Shown here: positions 54,763 through 64,000 of the stretch, in pieces
How positions within the stretch are numbered: position 1 is the first letter of the stretch
How the letters are laid out: each line of letters begins with the position of its first letter
Origin: Kosakonia oryzae
GTDB taxonomy: Bacteria > Pseudomonadota > Gammaproteobacteria > Enterobacterales > Enterobacteriaceae
Length of the DNA stretch: 64,000 nt
Reading direction: 5' to 3'
Assembly (NCBI RefSeq): GCF_001658025.2
Contig: NZ_CP014007.2
Location: forward strand, 558,001 to 622,000
The notes under the pieces: model-generated
Seen by the model: only the letters and a program-made list of their open reading frames with translations
Database searches by the model: none
Told to the model about the DNA's origin: nothing
Made by a program: the position numbers and the translations under genes

Positions 54763-55099
54763 TCGGTGTTCCTGGTACATCGGTTTACGTCACGTCGGTT
54801 ACTGGCACAGAACAACACGGCGGCGGGCTCTAATATATTATGACCGCGCATGGCACATCCGGGTGCGATTGTTATCCAGCTAAAAGACGTTGTGAGTAAG
54901 CGCTAACTCATTCAATGGCGAAATGCATCTAATTGTAACAAAAGCTGACCGTGTGCGTCAGTCAGAATAACGCTCGCAAACGATTTTGCTTGCCAGGAGA
55001 GGGGGTGGCGAGGGTATTTACAAAGGCTGACACTCTATACCATTCACTGACCCTAAAAGGGAGCGGCGCAACGTAAGTGTGCGCCTGAATAGCGATTTT
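54763..55099. other. Intergenic region between exuR and yqjA
   Basis: About 337 nt without a credible reading frame. It should hold the yqjA-mzrA promoter and the exuR 3' end. I saw no convincing terminator or CpxR box. Confidence 0.6.
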
Positions 55100-55876
55100 T
55101 TATTTCGTGCCGGTAGCGGCAGTATCAAGGTGAACCACCGGGTTTTCGGCAAACAGGTAGCGGTCAGCGTTGAACTCAAAATCATCGCTGGTTTCGTTAA
55201 ACAGCATCAGCTTGGTGTTTTCCAGATGCTGCCACATGGCTACTTTCGCCGCGTGCGGATCTTTGCGGATCAGCGCCTTCAGAATTTGGTCATGATCGTC
55301 ACACCAGTTATCGACGGTACGTAAATCGATATGGTCGTGCAGTTTTTTCCAGTACGGGTTATGTACGCGCTGCGTCCACATCTTCTCAACAATCGCCGCC
55401 AGTGCGCTATTTTGCGTGGCCAGTGCGACCTGAACATGGAATTGCAAATCCCACTCTGAATCACGGAAGCACTTCTCTTTGCGGGCGTTATCCTGGATTT
55501 CCATCAGCTTCATAATGTCCTGTTTCGTCACCTGAGTGGCGGCGAACTCAGCAATATTACTCTCGATAAGCTGACGTGCCTGCAACAGTTCAAACGGGCC
55601 GTAATTGGCAAACTCCAGGCTCTCATCCGGTGCTTGCGTATGGCGCGGCTGGCTGGAAATGACATGGATGCCGGAGCCTTTGCGAACTTCAACGTACCCT
55701 TCTACTTCCAGCATAATGATCGCTTCGCGAACCACGGTCCGGCTGACGCTTTTCTCATCGGCAATAAAGCGCTCAGCGGGCAGTTTGTCTCCCACAAGAT
55801 ACACGCCTTGCTCGATACGGCTCTTCAGCTCGGCGGCAAGCTGCTGATACAAACGACGTGACTCGGAAATTTCCAT
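55100..55876 (-). CDS. exuR: ExuR, GntR-family repressor of hexuronate genes
   Basis: 258 residues, the E. coli length. N-terminal GntR winged helix (about 8-75, [28 protein letters not shown]) and an all-helical FadR-type effector domain. ExuR represses exuT, uxaCA and uxuAB and is released by hexuronate derivatives such as galacturonate or tagaturonate. It lies downstream of exuT, separated by a terminator and 131 nt. Confidence 0.96.
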   Translation of the reverse strand: MEISESRRLYQQLAAELKSRIEQGVYLVGDKLPAERFIADEKSVSRTVVREAIIMLEVEGYVEVRKGSGIHVISSQPRHTQAPDESLEFANYGPFELLQARQLIESNIAEFAATQVTKQDIMKLMEIQDNARKEKCFRDSEWDLQFHVQVALATQNSALAAIVEKMWTQRVHNPYWKKLHDHIDLRTVDNWCDDHDQILKALIRKDPHAAKVAMWQHLENTKLMLFNETSDDFEFNADRYLFAENPVVHLDTAATGTK

Positions 55877-55953
55877 ATAGGCTCCAGGGAAAAGAAAGGC
55901 GAGAGTAGATTTGTTATACCACTTTTACCGCATTCTCACCATCATCTCTGACG

Positions 55954-55978
55954 AAAAAGCCGCCCTGCGGCGGCTTTT
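55954..55978 (-). terminator. Terminator after exuT
   Basis: On the minus strand AAAGCCGCC-GCAG-GGCGGCTTTTT, about 30 nt after the exuT stop. Confidence 0.88.
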
Positions 55979-56007
55979 ACATTGTTCTGTCATACTTTTG
56001 TGAATCG

Positions 56008-57306
56008 CTAATTTTGCGCAGCGGTTCCGACAACCGTATGATTCACCACCTCATCGGCGGTCTGGTTTTTCAGCACCGTCCAAATCACCACGGCGCCCAT
56101 CAGGTCAAACAGTGCCAGTACAGCGAACAGCGGGCTGAAACCAATGGTATCCGCGAGCGCACCGACGACCAGAGCAAACAGCGTACTGGCAGTCCAGGCA
56201 GCCATACCGGTCAGACCGTTTGCTGTTGCCACTTCATTACGACCAAAGACGTCAGAAGAGAGTGTAATCAGCGCGCCGGACAGAGACTGGTGAGCAAAAC
56301 CACCGATGCACAGCAGACCGATTGCCACGTACGGGCTGGTGAACAGGCCGATCATGCCAGGGCCGATCATCAGCAGCGCACCCATGGTCACCACCATTTT
56401 ACGGGAAACGATCAGGTTGACACCAAACACGCGCTGGAACAGCGGCGGCAAGTAGCCCCCAACGATACAACCCAGGTCAGCGAACAGCATCGGCATCCAG
56501 GCGAACATGGCGATTTCTTTCAGGTTGAAACCGTACACTTTAAACATGAACAGCGGGATCCATGCGTTGAAAGTACCCCAGGCCGGTTCTGCCAGGAAGC
56601 GCGGCAGTGCGATACCCCAGAACTGACGGGTGCCCAGAATCTGCCAGACGGACATTTTCTTGCCATTGTTGGTCTGGTGCTGTGCTTCCTGACCGCCAAT
56701 GATGTAGTCGCGTTCTTCTTCGCTCAGTTTTTTCTGGTCACGCGGGTGTTTATAGAAGAACAACCAGGCCATTGCCCATGCGAAGCTCAGCACACCAGAG
56801 ATGATGAATGCCATTTCCCAGCTGTGCATCACAATTGCCCACACCACCAGCGGCGGAGCGATCATGGCACCAATAGAAGAACCGACGTTGAAGTAGCCAA
56901 CCGCGATAGAACGTTCTTTTGCCGGGAACCATTCAGACGCGGCTTTCAGGCCCGCCGGAATCATAGCGGCTTCAGCCGCACCGACCGCACCACGTGCCAG
57001 CGCCAGGCCGCCCCAACTGCCTGCCAGCGCAGTTGCGCCGCAGAATACAGCCCAGGTAATGGCGAAGAAAGCGTAACCAATTTTGGTGCCCAGAATATCC
57101 AGCACATAGCCGGCTACAGGCTGCATAACGGTATAAGCCGCGGAATACGCTGCAATGATGTAAGAATATTGCTGGGTAGAAATGTGCAGCTCTTCCATTA
57201 ATGTCGGAGCCGCGGCTGCCACTGTGTTACGTGTCAGATAGCCCAATACGGTGCCGACCGTCACCAGTGCTATCATGTACCAACGTAATCCTTTGATTTT
57301 ACGCAT
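56008..57306 (-). CDS. exuT: Hexuronate MFS transporter ExuT
   Basis: 432 residues with twelve membrane segments, anion:cation symporter branch of the MFS. The N-terminal signature is WYMIALVTVGTVLGYLTRNTVAAAAPTL. It imports D-galacturonate and D-glucuronate. Divergent from uxaCA across 466 nt with CRP- and ExuR-like sites. Confidence 0.95.
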   Translation of the reverse strand: MRKIKGLRWYMIALVTVGTVLGYLTRNTVAAAAPTLMEELHISTQQYSYIIAAYSAAYTVMQPVAGYVLDILGTKIGYAFFAITWAVFCGATALAGSWGGLALARGAVGAAEAAMIPAGLKAASEWFPAKERSIAVGYFNVGSSIGAMIAPPLVVWAIVMHSWEMAFIISGVLSFAWAMAWLFFYKHPRDQKKLSEEERDYIIGGQEAQHQTNNGKKMSVWQILGTRQFWGIALPRFLAEPAWGTFNAWIPLFMFKVYGFNLKEIAMFAWMPMLFADLGCIVGGYLPPLFQRVFGVNLIVSRKMVVTMGALLMIGPGMIGLFTSPYVAIGLLCIGGFAHQSLSGALITLSSDVFGRNEVATANGLTGMAAWTASTLFALVVGALADTIGFSPLFAVLALFDLMGAVVIWTVLKNQTADEVVNHTVVGTAAQN

Positions 57307-57523
57307 GTAAACCTCATCGTTATGTTATTACCGCTTGCGCGGTCACCCTTCAATGGTGTTCGGAGGGTGAAAACGGGAGGACGTAACCGGGAGAGTCCCC
57401 CGGTACGGCCCAAACCTTGCCACAAGTAAGCGTTTTTTTAATCCGGCATCCGTACCGTCAAGACCGATTTAATGAGTTATCGGGAATGCATTCCGTCGGC
57501 TATGTGTTCGACGGCTGAACGAT

Positions 57524-57540
57524 AACTTGTCATACAACTT
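57524..57540. promoter_or_regulatory. Putative ExuR operator 1 (exuT/uxaC intergenic)
   Basis: AACTTGTCATACAACTT is a near-palindrome similar to the ExuR/UxuR dyad (ATTGG-TATACC-AAT type). It lies directly beside the CRP-like site. Confidence 0.42.
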
Positions 57541-57542
57541 GA

Positions 57543-57564
57543 AAAGGTGAGTGATATCACAAAA
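57543..57564. promoter_or_regulatory. CRP-binding site (exuT/uxaC intergenic)
   Basis: AAAGGTGA-GTGATA-TCACAAAA fits the 22-bp CRP consensus with one full half-site (TCACA) and a GGTGA left half. It could serve both divergent operons. Confidence 0.72.
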
Positions 57565-57703
57565 GCGTTTTTCTTTGTGTGGTCTTTAACTTTGCTGGAA
57601 GAAGCCAGATTTGGCGCGGTCTGGCGGGGTATTTATCGCGCGGAAGCGTAAATTTTTGTCCGTTTTTATTGATCCAACTCACGAAAATATCTTCGGTCTA
57701 TAG

Positions 57704-57721
57704 AAATTGGTGTGATAACTT
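57704..57721. promoter_or_regulatory. Putative ExuR operator 2 near uxaC
   Basis: AAATTGGTGTGATAACTT keeps the AAATTGGT half of the ExuR dyad; the other half is degenerate. It lies about 50-70 nt upstream of uxaC. The remainder of 57307-57772 shows no gene. Confidence 0.4.
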
Positions 57722-57739
57722 TGTCAGCATCAAAGGTAA

Positions 57740-59185
<1,446 letters not shown>

Positions 59186-59202
59186 GGCCGTTTGAGGTTG
59201 AT

Positions 59203-60690
59203 ATGCAATACATCAAGATCCATTCGCTGGATAACGTTGCGGTAGCACTGGCGGATCTCGCTGAAGGGACGGAAGTCGTTGTCGACAACCAGACCGTTCG
59301 GCTGCGCCAGGCGGTGGTGCGCGGGCACAAGTTTGCGCTGCAAGCCATTGCCGAAGGTGAAAATGTTGTCAAGTATGGTCTGCCAATTGGTCATGCGACA
59401 TCTGATATCGCGCCGGGCGAGCACATTCATTCCCATAACGCGCGTACCAATCTGAGCGATCTGGACGAGTATAGCTATCAACCTGATTTTCAGGATGAAG
59501 GCGCACAGGCGGTGGACCGGGACATTCAGATCTACCGTCGTGCAAATGGTGAAGTCGGGATCCGCAACGAACTGTGGATCCTGCCGACCGTGGGCTGTGT
59601 TAACGGCATCGCCCGCCAGATCCAGAACCGTTTCCTGAAAGAGACCCAGGATGCCGAAGGTATCGACGGCGTTTACCTGTTCAGCCACACCTATGGTTGT
59701 TCCCAGTTGGGCGACGACCACATCAACACCCGCACCATGCTGCAAAACATGGTGCGTCACCCTAACGCCGGAGCGGTGCTGGTAATTGGTCTGGGTTGTG
59801 AAAACAACCAGGTCGATGCTTTCCGCGAGACGCTGGGTGAGTTCGACCCGGAACGCGTTCACTTTATGATTTGCCAACACCAGGACGACGAAGTGGAAGC
59901 CGGGCTTGAACATTTGCATGAGCTCTATCAGGCGATGCGTAACGACAAACGCGAGCCGGGTAAACTGAGCGAGCTGAAATTCGGTCTGGAATGCGGCGGC
60001 TCAGATGGCCTGTCCGGTATCACCGCGAACCCGATGCTCGGTCGTTTCTCCGATTATGTGATCGGTAACGGCGGTACTACCGTGCTGACCGAAGTGCCGG
60101 AAATGTTCGGTGCTGAGCGTATTCTGATGAGCCATTGCCGCGACGAAAGTACCTTCGAGAAGACCGTCACCATGGTGAACGACTTCAAACAGTACTTTAT
60201 CGCCCACAATCAGCCGATTTATGAAAACCCATCGCCGGGTAACAAAGCAGGCGGCATTACTACGCTGGAAGAGAAGTCCCTCGGCTGTACACAGAAAGCA
60301 GGGGCCAGCCAGGTCGTGGACGTGCTGCGCTACGGCGAACGTTTGAAAACTCACGGCCTGAATCTGCTGAGCGCGCCGGGTAACGATGCTGTTGCCACCA
60401 GCGCACTGGCGGGCGCAGGCTGTCATATGGTGCTGTTCAGTACCGGTCGCGGTACGCCGTACGGCGGTTTTGTGCCAACGGTGAAAATCGCCACCAACAG
60501 CGAACTGGCCGGGAAGAAAAAACACTGGATCGACTTCGACGCAGGTCAACTGATTCACGGCAAAGCGATGCCGCAACTGCTGAACGAGTTTGTTGATGTG
60601 ATTGTCGATATCGCTAACGGTAAGCAAACCTGTAACGAGAAAAACGATTTCCGCGAGTTAGCCATTTTCAAAAGCGGCGTTACGCTCTGA
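59203..60690 (+). CDS. uxaA: Altronate dehydratase
   Basis: UxaA dehydrates D-altronate to 2-dehydro-3-deoxygluconate (KDG). 495 residues: N-terminal SAF-like domain (about 1-90) and the catalytic region with HTYGCSQLGDDH, LECGGSDGLSG and [11 protein letters not shown]. It is in the same family as GarD in this window, and the two share the order of motifs. The reductase uxaB is not in the window. Confidence 0.97.
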   Translation: MQYIKIHSLDNVAVALADLAEGTEVVVDNQTVRLRQAVVRGHKFALQAIAEGENVVKYGLPIGHATSDIAPGEHIHSHNARTNLSDLDEYSYQPDFQDEGAQAVDRDIQIYRRANGEVGIRNELWILPTVGCVNGIARQIQNRFLKETQDAEGIDGVYLFSHTYGCSQLGDDHINTRTMLQNMVRHPNAGAVLVIGLGCENNQVDAFRETLGEFDPERVHFMICQHQDDEVEAGLEHLHELYQAMRNDKREPGKLSELKFGLECGGSDGLSGITANPMLGRFSDYVIGNGGTTVLTEVPEMFGAERILMSHCRDESTFEKTVTMVNDFKQYFIAHNQPIYENPSPGNKAGGITTLEEKSLGCTQKAGASQVVDVLRYGERLKTHGLNLLSAPGNDAVATSALAGAGCHMVLFSTGRGTPYGGFVPTVKIATNSELAGKKKHWIDFDAGQLIHGKAMPQLLNEFVDVIVDIANGKQTCNEKNDFRELAIFKSGVTL

Positions 60691-60809
60691 TTGACCTTTC
60701 TCTTTCGCGTCAGGGCCGCCAGGGTAGCCCTGGCGCGGAATATTTTGATAACTACGTCAGTGCTGACCTGCGGTAACATTTTCTTTTTTGGACCTGACAA
60801 GGATTTTTC

Positions 60810-61361
60810 ATGACCGCGTATTGGCTTGCCCAGGGCGTTGGTGTCATTGCCTTTCTGATTGGTATTACAACCTTCATCAATCGTGATGAGCGGCGCTTCA
60901 AAAAGCAGCTCTCGCTCTACAGCGCCATTATCGGCGTGCACTTTTTTCTTATGGGCGCATTTCCCGCCGGATCGAGCGCCATGCTCAACGCAATACGAAC
61001 GCTGATCACGCTGCGCACCCGCAATGTATGGGTGATGGTGCTGTTCATTGTGCTGACTGGCGGGCTGGGGCTGGCAAAATTCCACAATCCGATCGAGTTG
61101 TTGCCGGTGGCGGGAACGATCGTCAGTACCTGGGCGCTGTTCCGCTTTAAAGGTTTGCCGATGCGCTGTGTTATCTGGTGTTCGACCGGTTGCTGGGTGA
61201 TCCACAACTTCTGGCTCGGATCGATTGGCGGTACGCTGATTGAAGGCAGTTTTCTGGTAATGAACGGGCTGAACATTATTCGTTTCTGGCGTATGCAGCG
61301 ACGCGGTATCGATCCGTTTAAAGTCGAAACCGCGGTGCATAAAGAGTCTGCCGCCCGCTGA
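60810..61361 (+). CDS. ygjV: YgjV, inner-membrane protein
   Basis: 183 residues with about five to six hydrophobic segments, matching E. coli YgjV along its length (MTAYWLAQGVGVIAFLIGITTF). The function is unknown. ACAAGGA precedes the ATG. It converges with alx, 13 nt apart. Confidence 0.92.
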   Translation: MTAYWLAQGVGVIAFLIGITTFINRDERRFKKQLSLYSAIIGVHFFLMGAFPAGSSAMLNAIRTLITLRTRNVWVMVLFIVLTGGLGLAKFHNPIELLPVAGTIVSTWALFRFKGLPMRCVIWCSTGCWVIHNFWLGSIGGTLIEGSFLVMNGLNIIRFWRMQRRGIDPFKVETAVHKESAAR

Positions 61362-61374
61362 CGGCAGATTGGGT

Positions 61375-62343
61375 TTATTCCTGTGCTTTTTTCCTGTCGT
61401 TCTGGTGGTTAACCCAGGCGTTGATCAGCAGCGTCAGCGCCAGGATCCCGCCGACCACACCGAGCGAAATGGCGATCGGAATATGGAAGAAATCCACGAT
61501 CAGCATCTTGATGCCAATAAACACCAGGATCACCGACAGCCCGTACTTCAGCATTGAGAAGCGCTCCGCGACGCCCGCCAGCAGGAAGTACATGGCGCGC
61601 AGACCGAGAATCGCGAACAGGTTTGAGGTCAGCACGATAAAGGGATCGGTGGTCACCGCAAAGATCGCCGGAATGCTGTCAACGGCAAAAATCACATCGC
61701 TCAATTCCACCAGAATCAGCACCAGCAACAGCGGCGTGGCGAACAGCAGGCCATTTTTACGCACAAAGAAGTGCTCGCTTTCGATGCGATCTGTCATGCG
61801 CAAATGCCCGCGCAGCCAGCGCACCAGCGGCTTATCGCCGATCCCGGTCTCATCTTCTTTCGCCAGTGCCATCTTCACGCCGGTAAACAGCAGGAAAGCG
61901 CCAAACACATACAGCAACCATGAGAATTGCGAGATCAGCCAGCTACCGGCGAAGATCATGATAGTACGCAGCACAATCGCGCCGAGTACGCCGTAAACCA
62001 GCACCCGCCGCTGGAGCGCCGCCGGAACCGCAAAGTAGCTGAACAGCATCAGCCAGACAAAGACGTTATCCACCGCCAGCGCTTTTTCAATCAAATAACC
62101 GGTGAGAAACGCCAGCGCCTGCGTATCGGCCACCGCGCGCCCTTCGGTTTGCGTCAGATACCACCAGAACGCGGCATTAAAGAGTAATGAGAGGCTAACC
62201 CAGACGATCGACCATACGGCCGCTTGCTTCATGGACATGGTGTGCGCGCCGCGTCGTCCCTGAAGCAAGAGGTCGATGGCCAGCATAATCACGACCACGA
62301 CAGCGAACCCGCCCCATAACATCGGTGTGCCGACTGTATTCAT
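61375..62343 (-). CDS. alx: Alx, TerC-family membrane protein (manganese exporter)
   Basis: 322 residues with nine or so membrane segments. The TerC-family acidic motifs within the membrane are visible ([12 protein letters not shown] and [14 protein letters not shown]). Alx is induced at high pH and by manganese and is reported to export Mn2+. The gene is preceded by a yybP-ykoY riboswitch with terminator (62365-62521). Confidence 0.95.
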   Translation of the reverse strand: MNTVGTPMLWGGFAVVVVIMLAIDLLLQGRRGAHTMSMKQAAVWSIVWVSLSLLFNAAFWWYLTQTEGRAVADTQALAFLTGYLIEKALAVDNVFVWLMLFSYFAVPAALQRRVLVYGVLGAIVLRTIMIFAGSWLISQFSWLLYVFGAFLLFTGVKMALAKEDETGIGDKPLVRWLRGHLRMTDRIESEHFFVRKNGLLFATPLLLVLILVELSDVIFAVDSIPAIFAVTTDPFIVLTSNLFAILGLRAMYFLLAGVAERFSMLKYGLSVILVFIGIKMLIVDFFHIPIAISLGVVGGILALTLLINAWVNHQNDRKKAQE

Positions 62344-62364
62344 AATGAATTCCTTACCTAAAAC

Positions 62365-62521
62365 AAAAAACGGCTAACGTCGAAAGACGTCAGCCGCTTG
62401 CTTTAGATGCAGGGAGTCTCGCCTTCCGGCAAGGTCTCACTTACGTCGGTGTAGACGCCCGGCGACCGGATGCAGTAACGCATCGTAATGACGATCCACC
62501 GGCAATGAAGTTACTCCCCTT
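62365..62521 (-). promoter_or_regulatory. yybP-ykoY manganese riboswitch (PRE element) of alx
   Basis: Read on the minus strand, the leader contains the family marks GGGGAGTAACT near its 5' side (62511-62520), TGAGACCTTGCCGG, and a closing stem GGCGAGACTCCC. It is followed by a perfect hairpin (CGGCTGACGTC-TTTC-GACGTTAGCCG, 62371-62397) and T6, an expression-platform terminator ending about 20 nt before the alx ATG. In E. coli this RNA responds to Mn2+ and alkaline pH. Confidence 0.85.
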
Positions 62522-62588
62522 TGCGAGTAACAAAATATGTCAGTCCATTCATGCCGTCAATGAGTCGGCCTCCCTGGTTTACGAACCT

Positions 62589-63587
62589 TTACGCAGTGAG
62601 TTCGACACCTACATCATCTGCCGGGAATTTCACGCCGGTCTGACGGCGGATTTCCGTTTGCAGTTTGGCCGTGGTACGGCTGATAGCCAGCCCCGGATGG
62701 TTGATCTCATTCTCTTCCACCAGCCGGGCAAAGGTCTCTGCTTCATAGAGCATGGTGTTGATATGCTGCGGCTGCGTCAGCTCCTGCGCTTTACTGCCGC
62801 GCGGCACGAACGACACTTTCTGGCATTCGGAAATCTTTTCTACCAGCAGCGAACCGGCTTCACCCTGGATTTCGCTTGGCAAAACGGAGTCGCTCACTTT
62901 CGAGTGTTGCAGCGTGACGCTGAAATCACCGTAATCCATTACCACTACGCCGTGCGCATCAACGCCGCTGTCGAGCAGGCTGGCGGTGGCCTGCACGCTG
63001 TGCGGCTCGCCCCACAGCGCTACTGCAGATGCCAGGCAGTAGAAGCCGATATCCATAATCGAACCGTTAGAGAACGCCGGATTAAAGGTATTTGGGTTTT
63101 CGCCATCCAGATAACGCTGGTAGCGCGAAGAGTACTGGCAGTAGTTAATAAAGGCTTTTCGCATTTTGCCCACTTTCGCCAGCGACTGTTTCAGCAGGAT
63201 GAAGTTCGGCAGGCTGGCGGTTTTGAAGGCTTCAAACAGTACCACCTGATTTTCCCGCGCGCAGGCAATCGCCGCTTCGACCTCCTGTAAGTTCGAGGCC
63301 AGCGGCTTTTCGCAGATCACATGCTTTTTGTGGCTCAGAAACAGCCGGGTCTGCGGGAAATGCAGAGAGTTCGGGCTGGCAATATACACCGCGTCAATGG
63401 CATCGCTTTTCGCCATCTCATCCAGAGAGGTAAAAAGATGTTCTACCGGGTAGTCGTTGGCGAACGTTTGCGCCTGTTCAAGGCTGCGGGAAAAAACGGC
63501 GGTGAGTTTATATTTGCCCGTCTCATGGGCGGCGTCGACAAACTGGCGGGTGATCCAGTTTGTACCTATGACAGCGAAACGTATCAT
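62589..63587 (-). CDS. ygjR: YgjR, Gfo/Idh/MocA-family oxidoreductase
   Basis: 332 residues. N-terminal Rossmann NAD(P) domain (VIGTNWITRQFV at residues 6-17) and the EKP motif (CEKPLASNL, about residue 93) of the family, followed by the beta-sheet substrate domain. The substrate is unknown. It is a lone gene between the alx leader and an aminotransferase gene on the same strand. Confidence 0.93.
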   Translation of the reverse strand: MIRFAVIGTNWITRQFVDAAHETGKYKLTAVFSRSLEQAQTFANDYPVEHLFTSLDEMAKSDAIDAVYIASPNSLHFPQTRLFLSHKKHVICEKPLASNLQEVEAAIACARENQVVLFEAFKTASLPNFILLKQSLAKVGKMRKAFINYCQYSSRYQRYLDGENPNTFNPAFSNGSIMDIGFYCLASAVALWGEPHSVQATASLLDSGVDAHGVVVMDYGDFSVTLQHSKVSDSVLPSEIQGEAGSLLVEKISECQKVSFVPRGSKAQELTQPQHINTMLYEAETFARLVEENEINHPGLAISRTTAKLQTEIRRQTGVKFPADDVGVELTA

Positions 63588-63681
63588 AAGGGCGCAATTT
63601 CTCCGTAAAGGGGGGATTTGTGCACTCTACCACGTCAGAATGACAAAACCAGTGCACTGCTACGCAGAAGCACAAATGGTC

Positions 63682-64000
63682 TCAACCGGGAAAGAGACGC
63701 AGCGCGGCAATGCGTGAAAGTGCGGTTTCGAGCGCTTCATCGCTGGCCGTCAGGCTGATACGAATAAACCGCTCGCCTCCTTTACCAAAGCCAGAACCCG
63801 GCGCAACCAGCACATGCGCCTCGTTCAGCAGTAAAGCGGAAAACGTAGCGGCATTAAAGCCTGCAGGTACGGGCAGCCAGAGAAAGAATGTGCCTTGCCT
63901 GGCATGTACCGGCCATGACATCGCGGCCAGCGTTGCCAGCACCCATTTGCGTCGCCGATGGTAAACCGCCACCAGTTGCTGCATACGCTGTGGCGGCAGC
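63682..64000 (-). CDS. PLP-dependent class I/II aminotransferase (C-terminal part only)
   Basis: About 106 C-terminal residues run off the right edge in frame. The segment GTFFLWLPVP...EAHVLVAPGSGFGKGGERFIRISLT is the small-domain signature of fold-type I aminotransferases; the substrate-carboxylate arginine is expected in RISLT. The pattern is closest to LL-diaminopimelate/PatA-like aminotransferases. The PLP lysine and start lie outside the window, so the substrate cannot be told. Confidence 0.8.
   Translation of the reverse strand, partial: LPPQRMQQLVAVYHRRRKWVLATLAAMSWPVHARQGTFFLWLPVPAGFNAATFSALLLNEAHVLVAPGSGFGKGGERFIRISLTASDEALETALSRIAALRLFPG

Noticed and set aside
54781-55078. CpxR box upstream of yqjA
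   Set aside because: GTAA-like pentamers exist but not in the GTAAA-N5-GTAA spacing; too weak to report.
60706-60738. CGCCAGGG/CCCTGGCG hairpin after uxaA as terminator
   Set aside because: The stem is good but no T run follows, so I did not call a terminator.

Overview
The window is a stretch of chromosome from a member of the Enterobacteriaceae. Nearly every protein resembles its Escherichia coli or Salmonella counterpart along its full length, and the gene order follows the E. coli region running from ftsH to ygjR. The differences from E. coli K-12 are informative. A complete galactitol (gat) operon lies between rsmI and garD, a position I recall from Salmonella and Klebsiella. No opgE/yhbX-type gene separates argG from metY. 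No tdc or yhaM/yhaO genes lie between rnpB and yhaL. An Enterobacter, Kosakonia, Klebsiella or Salmonella relative fits, but I cannot fix the genus from the sequence alone. No plasmid, intact prophage, insertion sequence or CRISPR array is visible.

Layout. 1-3.9 kb: 3' end of ftsH, then folP, glmM, secG and tRNA-Leu(GAG). 4.0-5.7 kb: argG on the minus strand with two ARG boxes, then a gap carrying a 19-nt copy of the tRNA-Leu 3' end. 5.7-18.2 kb: the translation and RNA cluster metY-rimP-nusA-infB-rbfA-truB-rpsO-pnp-nlpI-yrbN-deaD. 18.2-30.8 kb: mtr, yhbW, the anaerobic ubiquinone genes ubiV-ubiU and ubiT, small genes yhbS to yhbO, yraR, yraQ, dolP, diaA, yraN and lpoA. 30.8-44.5 kb: rsmI, then gatYZABCD with gatR, and the divergent garD / garPLRK operons. 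44.5-45.8 kb: rnpB followed by a tandem array copying its 3' end. 45.9-48.1 kb: a short accessory block (class I glutamine amidotransferase, SnoaL-like protein, AraC-type regulator, gene fragment). 48.1-54.8 kb: yhaL, yhaK, yhaJ, yhaH, yqjG, yqjF, the yqjCDEK operon and mzrA-yqjA. 55.1-64 kb: exuR, exuT, uxaCA, ygjV, alx with its yybP-ykoY riboswitch, ygjR, and the C-terminus of an aminotransferase.

How the genes work together. The left half is growth-rate housekeeping: membrane proteolysis, folate and cell-wall precursors, Sec export, translation initiation, 30S maturation and RNA decay. The right half concentrates catabolism of galactose-configured derivatives. Galactitol is handled by gat (ending in dihydroxyacetone phosphate and glyceraldehyde 3-phosphate), galactarate by gar (ending in pyruvate and 2-phosphoglycerate), and galacturonate by exuT/uxaCA (the first steps toward KDG). 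CRP-like sites precede the gar and uxa operons.

I found no clearly new multi-gene system. The items most worth a second look are the rnpB 3'-end array built of 250-bp dimers, the tRNA-Leu 3'-end duplication, the palindromes shared by the gatY and gatR upstream regions, a terminator-like hairpin inside the infB-rbfA operon, and the uncharacterised block at 45.9-48.1 kb.
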